A stretch of 64,000 bases of DNA, from positions 1,860,001 through 1,924,000 of the forward strand of contig JACCLO010000002.1 of assembly GCA_029448655.1 (NCBI GenBank). Direction: 5' to 3'. Below, piece after piece: positions 33,822-45,461 of the stretch. The notes beneath the pieces are model-generated. The model saw nothing but the letters and a program-made list of their open reading frames with translations, ran no database searches and was not told the origin of the DNA. The translations under genes were made by a program, and so were the position numbers. The stretch is from Wolfiporia cocos. Lineage: Eukaryota > Basidiomycota > Agaricomycetes > Polyporales > Phaeolaceae. Positions within the stretch are counted from its first letter, which is position 1. The number at the start of each line of letters is the position of its first letter.

Positions 33822-35195
33822 TCTGCTGATGCTCTAGGAAGCTTGATTGGCAACACAGGTGTTTATTCCAACATTTTTATGTAATTTATATACTGCCACA
33901 GTACAAAGGCTGCCGTGTAGGGTATGATAAGTACGTAGGTGAAATGTGAAGGTGGGCGGGGCGCTTGACAACATGATAGGTAGTGGGAGCTGCAACACAC
34001 ATGGATTGTGACTGTCAGATCGAGATAGCTCAGCAGAAAAGTCTATTTCCACAGCAGGCTCACTCATGTCGTTGTCAGTGCATGTGTGGCTTCTTCGAAG
34101 TAACTCGATACTAGCTTTGGAAGACTGGCCCATGGCCAAAAACACAATGATACAGCAGGGGAGAGTACAGTCAAAGAGCACAGCATGTTGAGCCTAAGTT
34201 TCGACTGGGAAAAACGCGGGTGAGGGGCCAGGTTGCACCCGCCGTCTACCCCAGATCGGGGATGTCTTTGACGTGGGTGAAGGGCCGGTTCCATCCACAT
34301 TTTGCTAGGCGCAACCTAGGGGTAGGCGCAACCTAGGGGTGAGCGCAACCTGGGGAGAACGCGGGTGACTACGTGGGGATGACCCAGGATGAGCAGACCC
34401 TCTGGCCCTGCGATTCCACCCTTTTTGGCTACATTGCATCCCAATCCGGTAAATGGAAATAGATTTTATATGCTGCTCTTTCTGGAATATATACACAAAA
34501 ACAATACTACAGCACTACCGATATTTAGAGCTGCAGAGACGTCCCCACTGCCTGTATGCTCGTTGTTACACACTTATTGTCTCGCATACAACACCTGAAG
34601 ATCACAATTAGTGAGCTGGCGCGTATATGGTTGTCGAATACGATGATAACTCGCACCTTCATACATGCGCGCCTTTGTAGATAGTAAATTCACGCATATA
34701 TCAGTAGATGACTGCACCGAAATGCACGACATACCTAGACCCGGGAACCAGCCCTATTGTCAACGCGTTCAGCTGACACTATCAGCGTACTAAAGGTCAA
34801 TATAAAATCAGTCACAGCAGGGGGATAGTGTCTTGCACATGTGTGGCGGAGCAAAGGCAGGGGAGAAGATGGTGTTCAAGAGCAAGAAGTGATTCAAAGT
34901 CCGACAGAAGCTTTGCGCTGTAATGTCCACACGTCACAGACAATATCGAAGATGTCAGTCAGATGTCATGGTCCCCGTGTTGCAGCCCGTTGAGACACAG
35001 GTGTGGACCTGGCCCTACGTTTCGCCCAGAAAAAAGCGTATAAGCTCACGTTGTACCCGGGCAAAATGTAGGCGCAGGACCGAAGGTTGCAGCGGCGATG
35101 GAACCTGGGCGAAACCTGGCAGCTCCACAGAGTTTCGCCCAAGTTGCGCTAGCTGAAATTTAGGCCCAACACGCTGTGGAGAAAGATAGATGGTA
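33822..35195. other. Non-coding spacer with short GCGCAACCTAGGGG repeats
   Basis: There is no gene here. At 34310-34355 the word GCGCAACCT(A/G)GGG is repeated three times at short intervals. A related phrase (TTTCGCCCA, GGGCGAAAC) recurs at 35018-35140. These are local low-copy repeats of unknown nature. Confidence 0.4.
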
Positions 35196-35910
35196 GTAGA
35201 GTTTCAGTCAACTATCTTAATCTGCCAACTGCCCTTCGCTTAAGAAATCGCAGTTGCGAGCTAGGTTTGCACGCAGATTAATCTGCTAGCTGTGGCAGAT
35301 TAATCTACTGTGACAATAAAATGGTACCTCAAGGATTCGAACCAAGGACCTCAGCACAGATCAGAATAAGAGCATCGCAACATAATTAGCCAACTGAGCC
35401 ATAGTGACAACAGTTACCCTTGACCAATCAAATTATATATAACGCAAATTTTACACACAATTTCCGCAAATCATCAAGGCAACTAACTGCTACAACAAGC
35501 ATAAAGAAATCAATGATAGTGGTAGCTTGTTTTACCATGCCTGACCTGGAGCAATCCACAATGGGAAAGTTGAATACACTGGAATCACAGGTCTTTAGAG
35601 GCAAATTCATTTGTATTTGTGTTATGGAAGATGTTAAACTGTGAAAATGAAGTTCACAAAATACTCTATATATTTCTTAAAAGTGCGAAGATACTAGTTG
35701 CACTGTAGCTCAGTTGGCTAATTATGTTGCGATGCTCTTATTCTCATCCGTGCTAAGGTCCTTGGGTCGAATCCTGATGCACCATTTCATTGTCACAGTA
35801 GATTAATCTGCCGCAGCTAGCAGATTAATCTGCATGCAAACCTAGCTCGCAACTGCGATTTCTTAAGTGAAGGGCAGTTGGCAGATTAAGATAATTGACT
35901 GAAGTCCCTC
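35196..35910. mobile_element. Inverted-arm element with paired tRNA-derived modules, copy 2 (TSD GATGGTA)
   Basis: The element is 715 bp, flanked by exact GATGGTA (35189-35195 and 35911-35917). Layout and sequence follow copy 1. Inverted B-box words lie at 35333-35343 (left arm), and the A box TAGCTCAGTTGG at 35706-35717 (right arm). The right B box has decayed to GGGTCGAATCC. Both arms carry the same extra 20-odd bases (around CTGCTAGCTGTGGCAGATTA) that copy 1 lacks in either arm. The terminal words are GTAGAGT at left and GTCCCTC at right, the reverse complement of copy 1, whereas the core runs in the same direction as in copy 1. Confidence 0.8.
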
Positions 35911-36431
35911 GATGGTACAGCGTCCACAATTTCTGCTCAGAGTGACATGTGGTGTCGGAACACCATGTTTTGATGAATATGAGGATACACAGCTAGTAGC
36001 TATGAGTCAAGCACATCAGACAGATTATGTCCCTTGTTAGTCTGCTGTGGCTGTGCTGGCCACATTTCCTCACATGACCGTGTGAGAGAGAGAGAGAGAG
36101 AGAGACAACCATTCATACCCTGCAGTCAGTATCCTAAGTACATGTGCGGCAGCTAATGAGAGCCCAAGGTCGAAGGTGATAGTTCACGATAGTTAAGAGT
36201 AGGGTGGTGTGAGGGGTTGTACTTTGGTTAGGTATTGTGGGAGAAGTCAAGCAGATGGTAGAAGCCCCGAGTTTAGGCGACTCCAACCACTCTAGTGATG
36301 TGTATATAGAAAAGAAACAAAAAGGGTAAAAAGGGTAAAACGATAAGAAATAGTTATGTAGCAAAAGAACCTGGACTTCTTGTGAGGTGATGTGTAGGTA
36401 GGTGGTTAGGTACGAGAATGGATAGTCATGT

Positions 36432-37884
36432 TTATACAACTGTGGAAGTGGGAGGAGATGGTGGCGTAGTTGAATTTGTAGATGGCGCGTTCAAGCGCTT
36501 TGAGGATATGACCATCTCGGCATTGGTGAAAGATAGTAGAACTGATGAGTGTGTCTTGTGGTTGGGGATGTTGGGGTTCATCCAATGGATGAAGTGAGGT
36601 TCAAAGGGGAAAGGGCATGGAGTGATGGTATAGAAGGAAGTGGTAGTGAGTGCATATCGGAATTTGTCAGTGATGTCTTGATCTGTGATGCAAGTGTCGT
36701 CATCATAATGGCAAGTGACGCCGTTGATTTGGACAGTGTAAGTGTTAGGAATGGGGGTGGGAGGTTTGGCATCGCAAATTATGTTGAGGGAAGGTGTAGG
36801 TCCAGTGGGGTGGTCGTACATCATCAGGAAAAATCTGAGTAAGCTACCACTGCTACCATGCTACTGCCTGATATGTGGTGCTACAGAGCTTCACAGATCA
36901 GGGGGTAAGCAATGTATCACTGGTACCTGACCGATATTTTCCTAATGATGGGAGGTTCCTGAAGGGCTTGAAAAGCTTGTTCAACCCAAAGCGGTCTTGC
37001 TAATTGGAGAGGAGAGTCGTCGGTGGTGTCTGCAGGTGCAGTTGTGGAGGGAGAAGTGGTAGCGGGTGATGGGAGTGGGGGTGCAGATGGGGTGGGTGAC
37101 TGAGAAATGGGTGAGAGAGTTGGGGGAGTGATGCGTTGGCCATCAAGGCCAAAGTATTGAGGGAACATGGCATGTTCAGCAGGGGGGCCGTAATTGATGG
37201 AGTAATCTTCAGCAGACAGTTCCGAAGGAGTGGGTGCAGGTGAGTCATGGGTGATTTGAGGGTGAGCGGTGTCATCTGAATCAGCTGTATGAACAGATGG
37301 TGTGGGGGAGTGGTTGTGTGCGTGAGGGGGTGGTGGGGTAGTGGACTGTGTAGGTGATTCAATGGTGACAGTTGGGGGTGGGGTAATAATTGGTGAAGGA
37401 ACGAGAGGGATAGGGGTAGGAGTAGGTGGCTTGTTGGGTACCCAATGGAGTCTGGGTAGGGGTGTGGTGTGTCTGGAAATACGGGATTTGATGACTAAGT
37501 GTTTGATGTAAGGCGCCTGATGGGTCTGGATAGTGGTGTGTGCAGCAGGTGGTGAGAGTGGAGGTGTGGGCATAGGGTTGGGTATAGGGTTGGGCAAAGT
37601 AGGTGCCAGTATGGCGTCTAAGTGTTTGGTGAGTTGGCGGATGTTGTCGTGCACGGTGAGTAAGGTAAGGGCTTCGGTGTGAGTGATTCCGTCAGCTCCA
37701 TGTTGGATGGCAGTAAAGAGGTATGATACGTCTTCCAAAGTGGAAGAGCGTAGTTGGAGGAGTTGGTTTTGTGTGCCTGGTGGATACTCTGGGCAGCATT
37801 GAAAAGTAGATCAAATGCGAAGGTGGCTGGTGTTGTGTCGGTATGGGCCCTCTGGGTTCTGGTGATGGTGTGTTGGGTGTTCAT
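36432..37884 (-). pseudogene. Pro/Thr-rich protein, possibly ORF1 of a non-LTR element, unit 1 copy
   Basis: Read on the minus strand, the coding region starts near 37884 (MNTQHTITRTQRAHT) and shifts frame near 37735. It runs through a proline-threonine-serine-rich stretch to QEPP at about 36950, is broken by a 126-bp insertion, and resumes at 36824 with YDHPTGPTPSLN. The C-terminal patch FEPHFIHWMNPN...SSVLLSFTNAE resembles the folded part of gag-like ORF1 proteins in fungal Tad-type LINEs. That resemblance is weak. No reverse transcriptase is nearby. It could equally be a lineage-specific host protein. Confidence 0.4.
36822..36947. mobile_element. 126-bp MITE with imperfect terminal inverted repeats
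   Basis: Comparison with the uninterrupted unit 2 (CGTACATGGGAGG, near 38718-38730) shows an extra 126 bp in unit 1. Its ends are CATCAGGAAAAATC and GATATTTTCCTAATG, an imperfect inverted repeat, with a 2-bp AT duplication at 36820-36821 and 36948-36949. The empty site in the sister unit makes this a well-supported insertion. The superfamily is not assignable. Confidence 0.75.
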
Positions 37885-38306
37885 GATGGGAGATATGGTG
37901 TGTGGGGGTCAGCGTATGGGTGGATGGTTCGTGAGCATCTAAGGCAATGGTGGTGGTAAGAGAGAAAGGAGGGCTGCATCACATGACCACGTGAGAGAGA
38001 GAGAGAGAGAGAGACAACCATTTATACCCCACAGTCAGTATCCTAAGTACATGTGCGGCAGCTAACGGGAGCCCAAGGTCGAAGGTGATAGTTCACAATA
38101 GTTAAGAGTAGGGTGGTGTGAGGGGTTGTACTTTGCTTAGGTACCATGGGAGAAGTCGAGCAGATGGTAGAAGCCCCGAGTTTAGGTGACTCCAACCGCT
38201 CTAGTGATACGTAGATAGAACAGAAATAAAAACGGTAAAAACGGTAAGAAATAGTTACGTAGCAAAAGAACCCAGACTGCTTGCGAGGTGATGCGTAGGT
38301 AGGCGG

Positions 38307-38897
38307 TTAGGTACAAGAATGGATAGTCATGGATACATGGCCATGGAAGTGGGAGGTGATGACACTGTGGTTGAAGTCGTGGATAGCGCGTTCGAGCGCT
38401 TTGAGGATATGGCCATCATCAGCGTCGGTGAAAGATAATAGAACTGAGGAGTGTGTCTTGTGGTCAGGGATGTTGGGGTTCATCCAACATATGAAGTGAG
38501 GTTCGAAGGGGAATGGGCATGGAGCAATGGTGTAGAAGGAAGTGGTAGTGAGTGTGTAGAAGAATTCGTCAGCGAGGTCTTGATTAGTGACGCGAGTGTC
38601 ATCGTCATAGCAGCAAGCGATGCCGTTGATTTGTACGGTGTAAGTGTTAGGGATTGGGGTGGGAGGTTTGGCATTGCGAATCATGTCAAGGGAAGGTATA
38701 GGTCCTATGGGATGGTCGTACATGGGAGGTTCTTGGATGAGTTGTAATCGTTGGTCAACCCAAAGCGGTTGGCACGATTAGAGAGGAGAATCGTCGGTAG
38801 TGTTCACAGGTGTAGTTGTGGAGGTAGGAGTTGTGATGGGTGATGGGAGTGGGGGTGCAGATGGGGTGGGCGACTGAGAAATGGGTGGGAGAGTTGG
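38307..38897 (-). pseudogene. Pro/Thr-rich protein, unit 2 copy, 3' part
   Basis: This is the minus-strand continuation of the gene broken by the Gypsy insertion. It reads PPISQSPTPSAPPLPS (about 38890-38840), then a frame break near 38780, then PLWVDQRLQLIQEPP and MYDHPIGPIPSLD (38723 down). Here the QEPP to MYDH junction is uninterrupted, which shows the ancestral sequence of unit 1. It ends at 38307. See the unit 1 entry for what it might be. Confidence 0.45.
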
Positions 38898-39607
38898 TGT
38901 TACGGTTATTTTAATCTTTTGAATATCGACAGAACTCACCACCGGGCGAATACGATACAGGGACTTGTTGCGCAACCAACCCCCTGGCTACTCGTGACTC
39001 TACTGGGCGTATCCCCAGTTGTATTAGCATGTAGGGCGTGTTTCACTTTTGACAGATCCAACTCTGTCCCCGTTTCATGTTTATCATTCGTGAGCTGACA
39101 GATGGCGTTCAACCGCCATCATCATTTCTACCTATCGTTTCAGACATATCACTACATACTTATCAAACGTTTGGTACTATAGCGTAGATAGTAGCGGTGA
39201 CATCTGGGACGAACTTGACCCCTGAAACTTAGCGTAGTATAAAAGCTCATGTACTTATTGTCGAAGCTCTTCAGCTCGACCTTGTTGTATAAACAAGAAG
39301 TCTTATACTCGTTCTCAAACGTAGGAAACTACGCTCAGTATTTCTCACTCGAGCAATCGAACGACTAAGTCCTCGAAGTGCACACTGACTTCTCGGACTT
39401 AGGCGAGTCTTATATTCTATTCGACTCGCACTTGAACAGATTATATCCTCTAATGCGTATTGGATATTAACCGATCTCCTAAGGACTTCACTTAGGACCC
39501 GAAGGCATCTAACGAGTATTTGCGTTGCATACGGCGACGTGCCTACGTGCAGAAGAACGATCTATATTCGCGACTCGAATATACGAACGGGTATTCGACC
39601 CGTAACA
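38898..39607 (+). repeat. 5' LTR of outer Gypsy (710 bp)
   Basis: Starts TGTTACGGTTATTTTAA and ends GACCCGTAACA. Base-by-base reading finds it identical to 54888-55597. A TATAAAA box lies at 39238-39244, where an LTR promoter would sit. Confidence 0.95.
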
Positions 39608-40423
39608 AACAAGGGGAAAACGGGCCAATGGAAACAGAACTATCATCGGGTTTATACGAACCCCCAGACAAAACGATTCTTCCCGCCTAGTCTTGCACAG
39701 TTTGACGCAGACTTCCAAAAAGCCTTCGGAGCCATCGAAGAAGTACAGAAGGCGCGGAAGAAAATCCTGGACGTAACCCAGGACAGAAAAGACATCGATG
39801 ACTACATCACCGAATTCAATAACTAGGCCGGGAAGGCCCAGTACGATCGATACAGCGCGGACGGAAACGCGCTGCTTATAACCCTATTCGAAAAAGGGTT
39901 ACCCGAACATACGACCCGATATATCATCGGTGTTCGGCCGCTACCTGCGACCATCGACGAATGGCAATCTGCTGCCTCGTACTACGAAAACACGTACAAG
40001 ATATTCTTGAAATGCGATAAACCGTTTGTCAAGAAAAAGGCTTGGCAAGCCCCGAACCAGAATAACGGACGCACTAGTGCGCCGCAACCCACGGCATCGA
40101 AAGATCCGAACACCATGGATATAGATCGAATGACCACCCAGGAAAGGGACGATCATATCAAGAAGGGCAAGTGTTTCACTTGCCATCAGCCAGGGCATAT
40201 GTCACGAGACTGCCTAAAGAAACCAAGAAAGACAGCCCGCCCTAGGCGGACCACTCGAAAGACCGAAGAAGAAGAAGCCGAGCAGGAAGCTCGCATCGAA
40301 GAAGTCTCAGAAGAAGAGGCAGAATACATCACCGCTAACAGAGCGGTCACAGCAATTAGGGCCCTGAAAGCCAAGAACCCCAAGCTCCTAGCACAGCTCG
40401 TAGAAGAACAGGATTTTGCCTAG
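39608..40423 (+). pseudogene. Gag of outer Gypsy, 5' deleted
   Basis: Begins in mid-protein at NKGKTGQWKQNYHR, directly after the LTR. Relative to the inner copy about 340 N-terminal residues are missing. A TTG to TAG change breaks the frame near 39825 (FNN then stop). The zinc knuckle CFTCHQPGHMSRDC is at about 40171-40212, followed by an acidic Glu-rich tail ending EEQDFA at 40423. It would pack RNA if intact; this copy cannot. Confidence 0.88.
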
Positions 40424-43400
40424 GAGGGAAGCCCACGGTCTTACCCTCCGAGAAAGCAGCGCATGTAATTACCTCGTTCGAGAAGAATCGATCCCTCTTC
40501 ATCCCGGTAATCATGACGCTGGCAAAACCCGTGAAGTGCAATGCACTAATCGACTCAGGAGCAATGTTGAACCTGATCCACAGCAGAGTGGTAGAAAAAT
40601 ACAAGGTGCCCACGCAACCCTTGAAGAACCCGATCATCGTCAAAAATGTTGACGGAACAGAAAACAAAGATGGGCGAATAGACCGAGAAGCCACCATACT
40701 ACTACGATATCCGAAGACCCAGAAAACGCGAAAAGTCCGATTCCTAGTAGGATCAATCGGAACAGAGAATATGATTCTAGGGTATAGATGGCTAAAAGAC
40801 AAAAACCCCACAATCGACTGGAAGGACCAAACAGTCGATGTACGATCAATACTAGGGGCAGAAGAAAAGAAACAGGAAACCACGATCCGAATGGATACGG
40901 TAGAAATGGTAGTTGCCCCAGAAGGGAAAATTCCAACAAGGGGGACCCAAGAAGCTGCAGGGTACGACCTTTACGCCGCAGAAGAAACCGAGATTCCCGC
41001 CGGAGGATGGAAACTCGTCTCCACAGGAGTAAAAATGAAGATCCCAAAGGGATCGTACGGAAGGTTGGCCGGACGATCAGGCAACACCCTCAGGCACGGA
41101 TTGGTAGTACAAGCCGGAGTCATAGACTCGGACTACCGAGGAGACGTCGGAGCCATCGTCTTCAACTACTCAGACAAAGCACATAGAATTATCCCGGGCA
41201 TGTGAATAGCCCAGATAATCTTCGAACGGCACCTCACCCCCGACATTATAGAGGTCAAAGACCTAGATGAAACAGAACGAGGGGAGAAAGGGTTTGGATC
41301 CACAGACCAGCCAGAAGAAACAGCACAGCGGCTCTATACTCCCGAGGAGTACGAAGCGATCCGACGCTTTGCAAAAGATAACCCTAAGATCGTAGGAAAG
41401 AAAGGGGAGACGCAAAAGAAGTTCCGAACAAAGATACAAATCATCAACGCTGTCAGGAAGGCGCTGACGAAATCCCAGGAATTCGCGCAGAAAACCCCCG
41501 AACCAGAACGGACAATTGAGGAGATGGTCCCGAAACACCTATTGGACTTCGCCAAGGTGTTCAGCAAGGAGTCCGCAGCAGCGTTCCCCCCGTCGAGACC
41601 ATGGGACCACGCGATCGAATTAAAACCCGACTTCATGCCAAGAGACTGCAAAGTCTATGCACTGTCACCGAAAGAACAACAGGCACTGGACGAATTCTTA
41701 AAAAGAAAACCTGGCCAAGGGATTCATAGTTCCTTCAAAATCTCCGATGGCGTCACCTTTCTTTTTCGTCCCAAAGAAGGATAACGGCCTACGGCCCTGT
41801 CAGGATTATCGGTATCTGAACGAAGGAACGATAAAGAACGTTTACCCCTTGCCACTTATCTCAGAGCTCCTGGAGAAGCTAAAGGGAGCAAAGATCTTTA
41901 CAAAAATGGACCTTCGAGCGGGGTACAACAACGTCCGAATCAAAGCAGGAGACGAATGGAAGGCAGCCTTCAAAACAAATCGAGGGTTATATGAACCCAC
42001 GATTATGTTTTTCGGATTATGCAACGCGCCAGGAACTTTTCAAGCAATGATGAATGAAATCTTGAAAGAGGAAATCCTCGAAGGATGGGTGCTCGTCTAC
42101 ATGGACGACATCCTCATTTTCTCCGCGAATGAGAAAACACACAAAGAACGAGAACGGCGAATCTTCCAGAGACTGGTGGATAATCACCTCTTTGTGAAAC
42201 CCGAAAAATGCGCCTTCGGTGTCGACAGAGTCGAATTTCTGGGACTAGTCATCACCCCAGGAAATATCCAGATGGACCCAGCGAAACTCAAAGGGATTAA
42301 GGAGTGGCCGACTCCCCGAAATCTCAAAGAAGTCAGATCCTTCCTAGGATTTGCGAACTTCTATCGGAAATTTATCGATCACTACTCTACGCACGCCTGA
42401 CCCTTGGTAGACCTCACAAAAACGGTCACAGGGACAGGGTTCCAATGGATGGAGAAAGCATTCGAATTCATGAAGAAAGCATTCACGATGGCGCCCGCAC
42501 TAGGAACACCAGACAAGGAGAAACCGTTCATCCTCGAAACAGACGCATCTCAGTTCGCCACAGGAGCAGTACTGAAACAGATAGATGAAACAGGGCGCGA
42601 ACGGCCGGTGGGATATCTCTCACAATCCCTGACATCTACAGAACGGAACTATGAAATCTACGATCGCGAACTACTCGGAATAGTCCGAGCCTTAGAAAAA
42701 TGGCGGCACCTGTTAGAAGGAGCACCGCATCGGATCTTGATCCGAAGTGATCACCAGAACCTGACGTACTGGAGAAGCACGCAGCGCCTAAATCGGCGAC
42801 AAGCGAGATGGCATCTATTCCTCTCGCAATTCAACCTAAAGTTACAACACGTCCCCGGAAGGAAACTAGTCATGGCCGACACACTCTCCAGGTTGTACCA
42901 CCTTGACGAAAGCGACGAAGACAACAAGGGAATAACCATGATTCCAGACGAGCTCGTAGTCCATGCAATCCAGATCCCGATCATCGATTGAATCAAAAGC
43001 GCCAACGATTGAGATGAATCTGCGGAACAGGCGACCCGCGCTCTAAACGGCACAGACGAATTCCCCACAAAAACCGCCGCAGATGATTGGCAGCTGACGG
43101 ATGGGATATTGCTCTACAAGGGCAGGATGTACGTGCCAAAAGATGAGGGCCTTCGACGGGACGTCATATCAAAATACCATGACTCGATCCCAGCCGGACA
43201 CCCTGGAATCTGGGGGACGACGGTACAGGTCACGACTCACTTCTGGTGGCCTGACATGAGAACAATGATAGCGGAATATGTCCGGGGCTGTGCGATCTGT
43301 CAACAGATGAAACCTGATCGAAATCCGATCAAACCCCCACTACAACCGATACCGACACGGGAGGATGCCCTCCCCTTCTCACAATGTTCGGTCGACTTTG

Positions 43401-44440
43401 TCACCGACCTGCCAAGAGTGGGAAAATATGACTCAATGATGGTGATCATCGACCATGGCCTATCCAAGGCAATCTCTCTCACCCCGTGCGACAAAACGAT
43501 CACTAACAAAGGGGCGGCAGAGATATTTCACCGAAAAATCTACTCGCTATATGGCATTCCCCGAAAGATCATTTCAGACAGAGGACCACAGTTTGCATCA
43601 AAGCTTTTCAAGGAATTATGCAAGCTGCAGGGAACGGAATCAACGATGAGTACGGCGTATCATCCACAGACCGACGGACAGACAGAAAGAATGAATCAAC
43701 AGATCGAAGTATACCTTCGCATCTATTGCATGAACGACCCTTTCCAGTGGGTACAACGACTACCTGACGTCGAATTTGCACATAACACAAGGCGAACTGA
43801 AAATCGACCTGCGCCACTTGAAATAATCTTGGGATACACCCCAAGAGGATTTCCAGACTACGACAGGGTAGGAAACGTCCCGGCAGCAGTTGACAGGATC
43901 AAGAAAATCAAGGAGGCGCGAAAGATGGCATTCATCGCGCATGAATTAGCCCAGAAAAGAATGGCAGGGCGGTTCCTTAGGGAACTGCCAAGGCTTGAGA
44001 AAGGGGACAAGGTCTGGCTCGACGCCAAGAACCTAACGATTCCCTATGAATCAAACAAACTGGCACCAAAAAGAGAAGGACCCTTCACCATCACAGAAAA
44101 GATGGGACCCACGACGTACCGGCTGCAGTTACCGACGAACTGGAAAATTCATCCGGTATTCCACGCCGCCTTACTAAAACCATTCAAAGAAACAAGGGTG
44201 CACGGACCCAATTACCTACGGCCGCCACCTGACATCATCAAGGGACAAGAGGAATACGAAGTCGAAGCTATCTTGGCTGACAGATGGCGAGGAAAGAAGC
44301 ATCAATACTTCGTCAAGTGGAAAGGCTATGCCACAGCCGACAATTCATGGGAAGATGAAGCGAACTTGGAGCATTCCAAGGAGCTGATAAAAAGCTACCA
44401 CCGAATGCGAGTCAGAACAACCCCAACACTTGAAAGCTGA
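40424..44440 (+). pseudogene. Pol of outer Gypsy: protease, dUTPase, RT, RNase H, integrase, chromodomain
   Basis: Domains in order are: protease IDSGA (near 40550); a dUTPase with AAGYDLYAAEE, GRLAGRSGN and GVIDSDYRGDVGAI (40950-41165); RT with YMDDILIF (near 42098); RNase H ETDASQFATGA; integrase HHCC and SDRGPQFAS; and a chromodomain YFVKWKGYATADNSWEDE (near 44310). Compared with the inner copy it has CGA to TGA stops near 41204, 42398, 42990 and 43010, a one-base insertion near 41700 and a short in-frame loss near 42450. It is a non-functional relic by coding content. The last stretch, 43109-44440, is still open through integrase and chromodomain. Confidence 0.9.
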
Positions 44441-44451
44441 ACAGTAATAGT

Positions 44452-45461
44452 ATGTCGACGACTCTCCACCAGCTTCCCCGTCGCACCACGACTCCCGGTA
44501 ACGCAGACCGTCGAGAAGGTCGGCCAAGAGGTACGCCACCGAGGAGGTATTCCCCCCAACACCTGCAGATCAGACACGCCCTCCTCTGGTATAGGGCCGA
44601 GGGACCCTTTGCTGGCCGAGCCGATGGCTGGACGGCCCTCTTCGACATCGCGCAGGATCTCACCCACATCTACAGCTCGTACCAGAACATCACCGAGGAC
44701 CTCGTCCGAATGGAGGGGCAGATCAGAGCGCAGAGAGAGGGACTCGAGCTACTCACCGACCGACTTATCGACAGACTGGCCACCACGACGACGGCACGAC
44801 TACGACATGCGCTCAACGACTTCGAGGATCGCGAGCACACTACTCCCAACCGACCCGAATACGTACCACGACCCGCCCGCTTTTTCACCACCGACGAACG
44901 ACGCCAAGTTGCAAGGCCGTTTGATTTTATGGAACGCGATCGAGTATTATTTCCTCTGCCTACCGAGACTCAGAGAGCCCGCCGAACAGGAGTTAGAGAC
45001 CCGACGACACGTATTTCTGGTATGGGAGGCGACGGGAGACGTGAACCACCTGCACGCCCGACGAGCCCTAGGGCTACCCCAGCGCGACAGCAAAGAGCGA
45101 ATAGCACGCCGCCTATTCGACGATCTCCTTCGGTGCAGAGCATTACCCGTGAGGAGTTTGAGCGAGGTGCGAGGGAGCACGAACGAGACACCGCCTCCCT
45201 ACCAACATGGGCCGCACGAAACCTCCACCGAGCCGCACACCACTGGAGGTACCAACATAACGAATACCTCCGCGATATCCCTTCCCTACGGGTACCAGTG
45301 AGGCCCTCACCCGAGCAGCCGTGTCGGCAATGTGGTTCCGCTAACCACTGGATCCTCGACTGCCCCGATTATATTTGCAGAGCTTGTGGGCTCAATCAAC
45401 CAGGTCATCGACAGAATGAATGCCGCCAACACTTTGTATGGCGAACTCCTACGACCCCGTC
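44452..45461 (+). CDS. Third ORF of the Gypsy element (coiled-coil-like, CCHC), outer copy, split
   Basis: The ORF starts 12 bases after the pol stop in another frame. It reads about 336 codons to the inner insertion and would finish across it at 54782-54833 (about 353 residues). Residues 60-125 (VRMEGQIRAQREGLELLTDRL) look like a coiled coil. A Pro/Arg-rich middle follows, and two Cys-rich knuckles near the end read CRQCGSANHWILDC and CRACGLNQPGHRQNEC. Ty3/Gypsy elements normally end after integrase and chromodomain, so a separate zinc-knuckle ORF here is unusual. It could bind nucleic acid like a second nucleocapsid. The function is inferred from the motif only. Confidence 0.7.

Larger units (their letters stand above)
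36072..37979 (-). repeat. Tandem repeat unit 1 (about 1.9 kb)
   Basis: The unit begins TCACATGACC, then a (GA)n run, then GACAACCATT.ATACCC. The same opening recurs at about 37980. Both units carry the same minus-strand Pro-rich coding region in the same order. Single-base differences are scattered throughout, so the duplication is not very recent. The unit holds one small inverted-repeat insertion (36822-36947) that unit 2 lacks. Confidence 0.8.

Noticed and set aside
29664..35910. One large composite transposon with the tRNA-armed copies as its terminal inverted repeats
   Set aside because: Each copy has its own exact 7-bp duplication, and the two duplications differ, so they are separate insertions flanking the Plavaka relic.
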